From Arbacia lixula (taxonomy: Eukaryota > Echinodermata > Echinoidea > Arbacioida > Arbaciidae), in the NCBI GenBank assembly GCA_963669155.1, contig OZ022597.1, positions 4,100,731 to 4,164,730 of the forward strand: a DNA stretch of 64,000 bases, written 5' to 3'. Numbering within the stretch: position 1 is the first letter of the stretch; every line of letters starts with the position of its first letter. A model generated the notes under the pieces. It saw only the letters and a list, made by a program, of their open reading frames with translations, did not search any database and was not told the DNA's origin. The translations under genes and the position numbers were made by a program. Shown piece by piece: positions 38,813 through 50,800 of the stretch.

Positions 38813-41800
38813 GGGGGGCTGGGTTTTGAGCAGAGGGAGGTGAAAGCAGCCAAAATGTTTTTGTACATTCGTCTACCTTTTCCTCATGTTAGAAGTGAAA
38901 GTCTTTATTCGTGCTTGGTATTTCCTGTTGCAGCACTCCATCCATACAGACGGCAGTATATACACCTGGAAGCGTCACGCTAAAGTAACACTTATCATCG
39001 CGGAAAGACCTAGATGCACAAACTCAAGATTGATTTCTAGTCACTTGTGATATAAAGTAACATATCACAATCTCAGCTCTATAGTGGACATCAATGTTGG
39101 TTTCATGTTACTCATGATACATAAGAACTAGCAAGTGTATCATCTTCACAGTTCCTATGGGACATTAATGTGCCTTGATGCACATAATCTTTCTCAACCG
39201 CGACTGGTTTCAGCAAAGACAAGGTTTGATGCATGACTTATACAGTTTGTATCTGACTCTACATTTTGAAAGCAGACAGCGCTTTAAGGTACAGGGGAAC
39301 TCCTCAATGATAGTCTGTTTCATAGTCAGAGGGGAGCAGTGATGGTTTTCTTCTAAAAATGGATCATTTGTGTTGATACCAGAATTGCCTTGTTTATCAG
39401 CAAATAAGCCCAGAGCTACCCTCTTCATCATTGAATAACTTTGGAGAAGCAGACAATGTTGTGTGTGTTTCACATTTGAGATTATGGCTATGGTTCAGGA
39501 AGTACCGGTATCCTAACCAACATCAGTGGAGATGTTTTACTGCGTGACAGTGCAGCCGGGAGAGGTAGGTATTAGAAGAATGTGCACATACTTGTAACGC
39601 GAGCGTGTAAACCAATTGCTATGATTGCCAATTTTCACAAACTCCAACTGACTTATCTACATGTATGTCTGTGGGTGCTTTAAACTGCATAGCCTGCTTC
39701 CAGGCTGTATGACATTTTTAATTCAAAGTATTGAAATACATCAAGTAATTCTCTCCTATATGTCTGTACAATTTGTCTCCTTCAGCCTGATCTGTGCAGT
39801 ATGTATTGTTTGGATTAGAAATGCCCAACAGTCTGAAGAGAGACTATGAAGTAGTCAGCAGTTCACAGTGTCTGACACAGGATCCGTTCTTTCTGTTCAT
39901 ACTTATTCTAAATATAACATGCAATGGCATTAGAAAATCTGTTTAAAACTGCATTATCTCAAATGTCCACTGCTTTCAGTTGTAATGCAAGATTATAAGG
40001 CTTTTCTCGAATGCAAACTGCCAAGGGTTAATCTTCCAGTCTATGTCTTTCTGTGGATGTGTTTACAGGAGGTGAGGAGAGGAGACTTTAACCCTGAGAC
40101 CACCAGCCCTGCTGAGCATGCAAGGGATCAACAGGGGTACAGCAAGACCCCCTCTGTCACACCCCACCAGGGCCTGGAGGACTTTGTCAGGAAACTTCAG
40201 TCAGCCAACGAGGAGTTCATCAATCTGGTGAGTTTGGTTGGATGTCGTGTATGTGGCGCGGGGTGCTATAAATCGTTCTCATACCACTTTCATACTTGCA
40301 TCCCTACATGCAATGTCAGACTATAGACGTATACCTGGAATATCAAGACGGTGTTAGAAACGTGTTGAAGCCAGGTTCACATGTAGGCGAATAGGCATAT
40401 TTTTTTTGGTATTTAACTCAATCTGAAAACATTCAGAAAGCATGCACCTGAGTTGAACGTGAAAGGATGTAATGTGTTATGAATACAGGTGTTGTGAAAT
40501 GGTTGTGAACAGTGATTGAAGATCTCAAGATCCCAGGTTTAAGCTCATCCATGGCACTTGTGTACTTGTGTACAAAAATACTTAATCCACATTGCTGCTC
40601 TCCACCCAGGTGTATCATTGGGTTACCTTGTAGGAATGGAGTGAGTGCACCTTAGTTCTTTGTGTGTGTGGATGCTTATTAACGCAACATCTTTTTATTA
40701 GTGGGCAGAAGCTTAGCGTGATCACACGTAAAAGGAGAACTGACCCCTTGTTTCTTGGTAGTCTTGGGTACGAGGTAACTCCAACTAGCGCGCATTCACT
40801 GAAGACAGGCAGACAGCAGAAATCAACAACATGCACAGTAGCACCTATACAATGCTTCTGTATAGAGTTTTTCCTATAGATTTGTTTGTGAGTGGATGCC
40901 CTGTTTGCTACGCATGCAATGATTCTTTATACACGTCTACTCATAACAGTGTTTCAGTATGAAGTTTTCTTGTGTGGACACACTAATAGGCTTGGTTCAT
41001 GTAAAGGCTTGCTCTGTAGATTGTGAGGTAATCTGTCCTGGCTTCCTCTCTGCTATCTAGCTTCACAGCTTTTTTGAATCATTAGCCCCATTCATATACC
41101 ATAATCATGATAATACCGCTATTATTACCGATCAACATCGATACGAAACTTTCAGTGAGCCTCTCTAAACACTGTTCATATACACCGAAAAAGGTGTGAT
41201 ATTGCATTGTTTTGGACAGCTGGACCGTTCTCAACATGCCTAGCTCGAGCAAACACGGGCTGGTGACATGTTCGCTAAGCCATACGAGTGGAGCGATTAG
41301 CGAACCACATGCCAGAGCGCGATGCACGGGACGCTACATTAACAGCTATTTTGCAGACGCAGTTTTCAAGATTAGTTGATTGCAATATTTTGTCATTATT
41401 ACTAGGTCTTGATCCACAAAATAGCCGCAAAAAAAAACGGAAAAATATATATGCAGCAATCGGTAATGCATTGGCAAAATAGCCGCAAATGTTGCTGTTT
41501 TTTTTTTGCAGATAAGTGGTGTATATGAACAGGGTTTTTGTGCTGCCAAATGTAAGTCAGGAGTTTGGTTTTCACACATGATCTCTTCTTTTGTGTAATC
41601 AGTACCTGTCATACTTCCTGCTACCACTCTCATTAACGAGGTTACTGTATTGTGTAGGAGATGACACGTGCCTTGAAATCCTATCAAACTTTGTTCCCCT
41701 TTGATGTTTGTGTGGGAGGAGGGAGGCGTGTTGGACTGGGGGGGGGGGGGGCAGGGGGTTGCAGAGGACTGCGGGTTTAAAAGGGCTATGATTGGTTGTA

Positions 41801-44800
41801 TGATATATATCGTATAAAAATGAATCTACGATGGATAGCGATTTGGTTTGGTGTTACAGGGATATGGGACCTGATGTGAGCAGGCAAACAAACTCATTTT
41901 GTGCTTGTTTTGTTTTAATAAAGATGCAACTTAAACTTGAGGCTCATATCTTGGATCAGAAGATAGCATGCTAGTGTGTAAATTTGGAGCGACTGCAGAG
42001 AGATTGGATATTTGAGTCTGCTCCAATTGTAATAGTGGAAAATGTTTGCATATTGGCAGGATATCCCTGTCCTAGCAAGCAGAACATACCCGGGCATACC
42101 TGGGTTTCAGGGGTCTGACTTATTTTAGGTTACTAACTTCAGCATAGATTTCAGGGTTTAAAAATCTTACCCATACCCCTAAACCTACATGTACCCCTAA
42201 TTTAATCCTGACCCTAACCCTAAACGTAACCCTAACTCAACCCTAACTCAACCCGAAACCTTACCTCACCCTTACCCTAAACCAAAGGGCCTAGGCTGAA
42301 GTTAGCAACCAAAAATGAATTATCCCCAACAACCCAGGATTGCCCTTTCTTGATATTATCATGCCATTTCATCAACTTCAGGGTAAAGTAGACCCACCTA
42401 TAGTGTTTGTGAGTTTGTTCAGCTGATTGTCTGCAAGCTGCAGTCCTTTGGCCACATACCAAGGTGTCAAATACTGCCTGCATATCCTGGGCTCTGATAG
42501 CCTGCATTCAATGCTGTTGGGTTATTGTAACTCACCATCGATGGTAACTTCTATGGCAACAGCCAATGAGCTCTCATTATTGCACCTATTGCTGTGGTAG
42601 TTACCATTGATGGTTAATTACAATAATTGAAAACCTATGTGCAACATGGCCTGCGTCTGGCCACAGTAGGCTTATCACCCTATAGTTCCTCAGGGCTCAC
42701 CCATGAGAGCTCCGAAGGTGAGGAGAAGTTTGCCTTGTGAATACTATCACTACTAGACAGATATGTCTATGTCCCTACATGGGAGACATCAACCAAAAAA
42801 TTACTTTTTTTCTTTCCAGGGCTCTTTTTGAAGAAACTTAAAAATTTTCCAGGGCTACTTTTTCATTTTCCAGGGCTCTTTTTCCACTTTCCAGGGCTAC
42901 AATTTCTGGAGCTATTTCACGGGGTTTTTTTTTTGTGTGTGTGTGTGTGTCAGGCGCGAACGCAGGATTTTTGTAAGGGGGGGGGGGGGGGTTACGAGAA
43001 GTTGATGAGCATGGGGGGGGGGGGGTAGTGGTGGGTTTTGGGGAGTGTTTTTTCTTAGTGGGGGGGGGGGGGGGGTTCAGCCAAAAAAACTAAAAAAATT
43101 GGAGGCGAAAGAGGAGGGGGGGGGGGTGACCCCCCAAAAAAAAACGAAAAGGGGGGGGGGGGGGGTAACAAATTAAAAAGTTAATTCAGTTTAAATATTT
43201 CATTGGCGATATGACTAATGCAAAGAAGTTTTCGGCTTTCAGGCATAGTCAGACTAGCCAGGGCCAGGGGCACAAACATGCATACGGTAAGTACAATTTG
43301 ATATAGATCTTGTAATCTGCAATTAAGACTTGACAAATGTTATGTAGATCTAATGTAGTTAAACTTTGAAGATTTTCAATGTCAAGGAATATGAAAAAAA
43401 AAATGCACGGCAAACTGTGTTGCCCGGCCATAAATGGTCACAACGGGATAGTCACAATCAAACAATAGCTCTCCCGTAGTTACGGCCGCCTTACTAGTCG
43501 GCAAACTGGTATGCCACAGCAGCTGCCATACCCGTTTGCCGACTAGTAAGGCGGCCGTAACTACGGGAGAGCTATTGTGACTATCCCGTTGTGACCATTC
43601 ATGGGCAACACAGTTTGCCGTGCATTTTTTTTCATGTTCCTTGACATTGAAAATCTTCAAAATTCAATTACATTAGATCTACATAACATTTATCAAATCT
43701 TGAATTTAGATTACAAGATTTATATCAAATTGTACTTACCGTACCGTATGTACAGCTGTGCATGTTTACGTTTATGCCCCTGGCTCTGACTGAGCTGAGT
43801 CGCTGACGCCTACGTCTGACTTTGCCATGCATAGCATAGCACTAGCAGCTTGACGGCCGAAGTTTTTAAGCTAGTTTGAAGTTTGAGAAAAACATCGATG
43901 AATTCCTGGTTCGAGCGGCTGTGCGGGAAGCTGAAAACTTCTTTGCTTTAGTCGTACCGCTAATGAACGGGTCATTAGATACTGAACCCCTGTTGTTTCC
44001 GCTCGAACCAGGAATTTATCCATGTTCTTCTCAAACTTCAAAGCTCGCTACGAAAGCATTCATTATTCATGTACCGCGTATGCTTTGCATACACTACACA
44101 GTACACGTACTATCATATGCATGGCCGACTGGCCGTCTAGCCTAGCACCTCGGCCTAGCTAGGTATGCACTATGCATTCGTATCGGGCGCGCGCGCATGG
44201 AAGAAACTATGAAGAGCCGTTCCCGCCAAAACGCGTGCCAAACCCATACGCTTGCAAGTCAGAACGTACGCGTATGGTTTTGGCACGCATTACGGCGGGA
44301 ACGGCTTACCATAGATATCGGGCGCGCGCGCATGGAAGAAACGCTCCACGTGCGATGGATACTGCACTACACACAGCATGCATTCAGCAGTACAGTGAGT
44401 CGGTGAAACATGCTTGCGCGCTCTCAATCTTCGCTGTGCAAATTGCCGCAGTGCAGTGCGCGGCCGTCAAGCTAGGATTGGCTGCTTTAGTCTAGTCGTG
44501 TGACAAATGTTACGGGGGCGATTTCCTATTTTTGTGTCGCCCACGAAATTGCATTTTTGGCCTGTTTCGGGGGCTCTTTTAGGTGTTTCCAGGGCGAATT
44601 CGCCCGCCGCCCCCGTGTATTTTTTTGGTTTGGAGACATGAGCAACAAAATCATCCAGCGTGGAGTGAATTGAAAAGACTGAGATGAGAATGGTTAGATG
44701 GATGACATGAGCAACAAAATCATCCAGCGTGGAGTGAATTGAAAAGACTGAGATGAGAATGGTTAGATGGATGTGCAGGGTATCATTGTGTGAGAGAACG

Positions 44801-47800
44801 AGAAATGAAGACGTCCTCCTGTCAATGGGCCTGGTAAGGATAGGACAGGACCGACAGGTGATGAGAAAGAGCAGGCTGAGATGGTATGGTCATGTGGCTA
44901 GGAGAGAAGAGACCCACTGGCTCCATACTAAACTTCACAGTTGTTGGGAGGAATCCATGTGGGAGACCTCGCAAGACATGGAAGGAAAAAATCAAAGAAG
45001 ACAGAAGAGTGTTGAACATTACCCACATTGACCCAAATGACAGGACAGTATGGAGGAGAGCCATCAAGGAAATGAACTGTCCAACCCTCCAAAGTGGGAA
45101 AAACAGACTATAATCATTGATGATCATGGATGATACTTTGGACTATAAATGTCCCAGCAGTCTTAAAGACAGGCTAAGGTTCTATTTGATGCTTGTCACA
45201 CTAGTATTTCAAGAGAGTTGACCTTTGAACAGCAAGGAAAATATGTCTTTTATTTCATTGTTTTGTTGACTTGCAAAACATTGTGTGTGGGGCCTCTGTA
45301 GCTACAGTACTGATGTATCAAAAAATGGTTCACAATCTAGTATGGGAGGGAGGGTGGCTTACAGTATATCTTTCTTTGTGTAAAAGCAAATATTAATGCT
45401 TTCATTTTTGCATTTTATAACTACCTTGAAGTTTCCTAATTAGCTGTTGATATAGGTTAAATAGAAGTGATGAAAAAGATTACAGTAGTTTGAAATCCTG
45501 GACACTCCTTTTTTCATATTGCTGTTCAGGCATTAAGGAAAAAATGGTAGCAAATCAATCCCTCATCTTATGTACAGACATAAATGATTGATATCAATTG
45601 GTAAAAATTCATGCGTCTTTGCAATCACAAAGCACAAAGCGTTTCAGAGGCCTCAAATATTAAGCACATGTATTAAAAGCTCTGGGGATATTGGCTGGTA
45701 TACAATTTATGGCAGTACGTGTGACTGGACAACCCTGGGAGTGAAAATACTGAAAAACAATATTAATGAGTATTATTCCATAGTCTGACCCCACCTTTAG
45801 AGCTTTGCAGGATTTATGTTACTGGGTAAGCCCTCGTGATTCAAGGAGCTTACAGACCACTGGTCTCCATAATCTAGCTAATCTAGCTAATCTGTTAGTA
45901 TACCCCTTCAGTTTGTAAATAATAGGGGTATTAGTAACAGTTAGTTGCTGTATTGTGATTACTGCTATGTACTGTACAGTTATTGTAGCAATGACATGTG
46001 AGGGGGGGGGGGGGGGGGGGCTCAGGACGAGGCAATTGAAGATCCCCTCTGAAAACTTGACTCTAGAGGTAGGTTTGCACATATCGTAACATGAGGCTTG
46101 GCAAGCAGCCCCTGAAAAAGTGTTATACCCTGGTAATTATACAGATTACAATGGTACAGGACATCAAGAAATAGCTTGATAATTGATTTGTTTTGTTTTG
46201 ATAATGATTTGTTTTGGTATGATTATGGAGAGATAAAGGGATTGAGAGAGAGAGAGAGAGAGAGAGAGATAAGAGAGTGAGAGAAAGGCATAGAGGGGTG
46301 AGACATATATACAGTACTTTAATTTATGTAAATGAGATACTGGCTAGGGCTGGTTCTACTATGATACATGATTCTAGCATGCAAAGTATGAATGTGGGCA
46401 AAGTAAATGGCTTACTGTAAACATTTGCCTTGTGTACACCTGGCTTTTGATGTTGAACCTTGTGCACTGTACTTTTGGGAATGTTAACCTTTGAATCATG
46501 GAGCTCTTGAAGTGTTTCGGTGGCTTTGCAGCTGAAGGGAAGGTTTGACATCCTTTTGATGTGAGTTATATTACTTTGGGGACTTACCAATGCTCAAGGT
46601 TGCACATTTCTTGCTGTGCTGTAAGCCAATGGAAAGGGTAAGTTTGATTGAGTTTGGGAGGAAGAGATTGTTTTGTTGTGTGTGAGATACACAAACTAGT
46701 ACCAGTATACTGAATAGCGTATGGTGAATATTAGGCGTGTACATACATTAGATTGTATTTCCAGTACTACTAATATACCTTAACATGTATTTTGACTGCA
46801 GTTCACATACTTAGCATGCTCATTGTATTTCAGTTGCTGGTGGTTAATTGCAGAATCAATATACAGAAACACATCCTGGTACCCGGTTATTGAATTGGTA
46901 AATTTCAGAATTATCATTTTAAGATGATTTCTTCCTGATATCCAGACATCAAATTACGATGGAACCCATGGTCATGATGGATTAGCACTTTAATGGTTAC
47001 TAGTTCTATACCACCTAAAGCAAGCATGAACCAACAAACAAGGCACATTGTGGTTTACAGGCAATCGCCCTTCTCTAGGTCAGCGATTTACTACACCTGT
47101 GCTAGGTTGAATCAATGCGTCTGAAATTAGGAGACTACATAAAACGAGGTATAGAGGCCCTTAATGGGACACAACTGACAAGTCGAGTTGTAGTCTGATC
47201 ATACAGACATATGTTCTCAAACAGTGTCTGCCTTCAGACATTATTCTCTACATGTATGTGTCCATGAAGTATCAGTTCCATTTGTATGGAGGGAGCCCAA
47301 CAAGTGGCCATGTCTTTGAAACTAATCCCTATTCAAAAATTTGCATTGTTGTATGAGCTAATTATGTACGGGGGTAATGCTACCCCCTTCCTATCACGCA
47401 TTTGTGTGGTTGTTGTGCTCCACTGACTCTGCAACAATTGAAAGCTGGTCTGCTCATTCATTTCCCAGAACCACTGCATCCTTTACATGTAAGCTTCAGG
47501 ACTTCGTGGTGGTGGTGTTGTTGGTGATGTATGGCGTACACATACTAGGCCCGTTCACACACAAGGGAAAAAGTGCGATTTAAAAATCGATTTTCTAATC
47601 GCGATCAGAATTTCGAAATTTTTTCCAGTGTGGACAGAAAAATCGCACTAATTACCGCGATCCTTATCGCGATCCAACTCGCACTATTAGTGCGATTTTT
47701 CAGAATAATCGCGATTATTTTGCCAAGCGTCTCTTTGAATCGCGCTCGCGCGAAACTCTATTGGGACAGCGGGGTCAGTCCTTGGTCATGCAAGTTTCGC

Positions 47801-50800
47801 GCATGCGCAATTTGGCCACTGATCGTTCTTTCCTTGCTGGGAAGTGCCATTTTTCCCTGTGTATGAACGGTCGAAAAAAAAAATCGAAATTTGGATCGCG
47901 ATTGTAATTTCGATTTCCGGTGTGTGTGAACGGGCCTACTCATGTACATGGTCATAGACAAGTTGTATCAGTTGAATTAGTCTTTGAGTCTGCATCAGTG
48001 AGTCAGAAACAGCACTCATACCTGTAGACTAGCAGCTCTCATTTATCTGCACATGCTCCCAGTAATTGAAACACAGTTTTGGCTAGTCAGTCTCTTAGTA
48101 GTCTTCTCTTTACAGACTCTTTTCTTTTTAAAGTGCCACAACTGAGTCTGAGCCTTCAGACTAGGCAGGCATGTACACATATGTCCTGAAGGGGGCAACA
48201 GGTATTGTCTGGAACTCTGGAGGTGTTACACAAAGACAACAGGATCTTCCTTCTGGGAGATCACATTGACTTTAATAGCCAACATGGATTATCATTCTAA
48301 TCCCATTCATGCATGTGCACTCATACATCAGTTTGTAGGACAGAGTGAGGGAGAGATCTGTATTGTGTTCTGTTCTATGTACATTTAACTGAGGTGATTT
48401 GCTGAAGGAACCATTGTAGGAGTTACCGGTAGAGGAGAGCACTGGCTTACAGGTACGACTGCTACTAAAAGCGACTTGTTGATGATCAGAACTTTGTGTT
48501 CTGATGGTGCGTAGTGTTGAATCAGTCTGTGCGGCAGAGGATCGTACCAACGCCGTGTCAGTAAGTGGAACTATATGCCAACAGTGGATACCTCTGGAGA
48601 TATGATTTGTGTAACTTCACTAGTTGTTCAGTACTAGTGAGGATTCTTATCTGTGTACATGACTGAGCTAAGTGTGCCTGGCTGCAGAGAATACATTTTG
48701 AGACTTTTGTTGGTAATGTATACTTTGTTCAGAACTAGTTGTAGTGGTAGTTTTGTGTTTTGTTCCCTAAGGATCATACGCAATGACTGGAACTTGTAAG
48801 CAACTTTTTGGAGATTGTCAATCGTATTCAGAGCTGAATGTACCTGTAGCATAGTACTGTTAATGCTGTCTGAGGATTATTTAAACACAATTATAGCTGG
48901 TACATAGTTTGCAACTTTTTGATACTTTGTAATTATGGCTTTGGGTCCAGTTTACAAGCTCTGCTTCCCTGGACTCCTCCACAGTCTCAGTTTATTGTAT
49001 CATTTCAACATTTATTTGATGTATGTTTTTCAATTCATGCAGGCATACTTTATACATGAATCTGGGGATTGATATCCATAGTAATATCGGACATCCTTAG
49101 CCCCAGACTATTTTTTGAAGCTTTTTACACTGGCATTTCTCAGCCCTGTACTATTTCTTAGACCCAGCTAAGGAAAGCCATGATGTTCCCACTCGAAATC
49201 ATTAGCCCCGGACTTTCACGACAGCTTATGAATATTTATGAGTGTACATCTTACACATGTGCTCTTCACCACTCCCCATCAAGGTGACTCGCCAGTTGGG
49301 CATTATCTGATTGGTCACAGGCGTCTCGGCCTTGCGAGCTGAGCACCGTATTTCCTTATCCCTGTACTATTTTTTTGTTTCTGTTTACACTGGAGCTCTT
49401 AGCCCTGGACTATTTGGCTTGGCCCTGCAAATGCGGGGTTAGCCCTGCTTTTTTGCAGGGCCAAATAAACCTGGAATATACATGTAGGTGGGGCTAGCCC
49501 ACTTTGCTAAAAACCAACGTAAACAGAAAGTGGTCCAAGCTTAGCCCCGTACTTTAGGCAGTGGTAAGGCCCCCCCCCCCCCCCCCCCCCCCTTAGCCCC
49601 ACGTATGGAGCACGGTGAAAAAAAACATTTCGCATCCACATGATTTTGAGGCAGGGTGCAGTGTGATATTGTATTACAATGTCTGAAACTTGTTGATTTT
49701 TGTTGTGGTATGCCTGAATTTGCTTGCAAGAAGTACACTCCAACTCAAAGGAATTGAAACACAATGTTTTAGCCTAAAAAGCATTATGTTTCACACTCAA
49801 CTGGACAAAATTTACAGTAGTTAAAAACTGCGGCTCCTTCCCTTTCTTCCCTTTCCCTATGCCAATTCCTTTGAGCTGTGGTGTACATGTCCAGATTGTA
49901 GCTTTATATTGTGATGTCAGACCGCCTTCAAGCAAGTGATTGTTCAGACTTTCTATACTAACGCAATATGCAGCACTGCAGTGTGGTGCTGTATTGTTCT
50001 GTAAAGAGAATGACGTGCATAGCAATGCAATTACAAGGAAGTCTTTGCAACTTGTTGATCACATCTGAGCTCTACTCTGTCCGGGCATATAGTATTTATC
50101 ATGTATGTCATTTCATTTCAATCTGTTGTTTGACTAGTGTTAAATGAGATGACCTTCTGTGTATTCATTCATTCTGTATGAGAGATAAAGCTCCTTAAAC
50201 AAAGTTTGCACAGCTTTACAGTTTCGAGCGGGACATACAGAATTGATGTGTATATCTGGAACTGTGTTTTTTTATGCGAAAATCAAACTTCAAAGCCATG
50301 TTACATACATTGTTTCATGTGGCATTTCTCTCAGGGACTTTACTGCATAATTTTGTTTTACTTACTTGTACACATATGTAAACATATAACTTTTTTATTA
50401 TTGTTTTTTGACAGGTGGCCAAGAATTCATACCCCGGTACTTACAGTTTAATTGAAAATGGATATAATTGAAAATGGAATAATCATGAAGTGGCAGAGAC
50501 TGGTTTTAAGTAGTCTGTCTCCAATGATTTGCAGAAGATATACATGCACTATGAACTTAAATGCACCATTTTGTTTATGTATAGCTGCCAATGAAAACAG
50601 GAAGCCAGCCATAACATTTCCCTGGATACATACCTTGAAACTCCGTGGCTTAAAGGCCGGAGATTGTCAGTGGGTGCAAGCGTTTTTAAATGTTGGTATA
50701 ATGTATTAAACAAATAAACATGCACATTGTACATTTTCTGAAGAACACATGTCTCATGTTTTTTTGCTAGTTGCCAAGTTTTTTTTGCAATTATTCAGGA

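Larger units (their letters stand above)
6300..40068 (+). other. intron 5 (33.8 kb), repeat-rich
   Basis: No further exon with matching phase (0 to 0) was found, though a small one could be missed. It carries the Ty3/Gypsy element and most of the MITEs listed. Stretches with nothing recognised: 6620-7130, 7215-8700, 11495-12065, 17840-18430, 18600-19850, 23600-25250, 25930-27100, 28260-30950, 32640-34020, 34200-36900, 37760-38265, 38820-40068. Confidence 0.55.
42790..44631. mobile_element. 1.84-kb hAT-like non-autonomous element
   Basis: Flanked by a perfect 8-bp duplication GGAGACAT (42782-42789 and 44632-44639). The left end CAACCAAAAAATTAC pairs with the right-end inverse AAACCAAAAAAATAC. 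Sub-terminal repeats of ccagggctcttttt on the left and gggggctctttt on the right match the short hAT-like MITEs at 27112 and 34024. Inside: runs of G (42975-43165), a 550-bp palindrome, two further inverted pairs and a GC-rich direct repeat. No transposase. Confidence 0.7.

Noticed and set aside
43382-43660. 92-residue frame and its mirror image at 43601
   Set aside because: Both lie on the palindrome arms and read the same inverted sequence.
44753-45113. An intact LINE gene
   Set aside because: Only the 3' tail of the reverse transcriptase is present and it changes frame.
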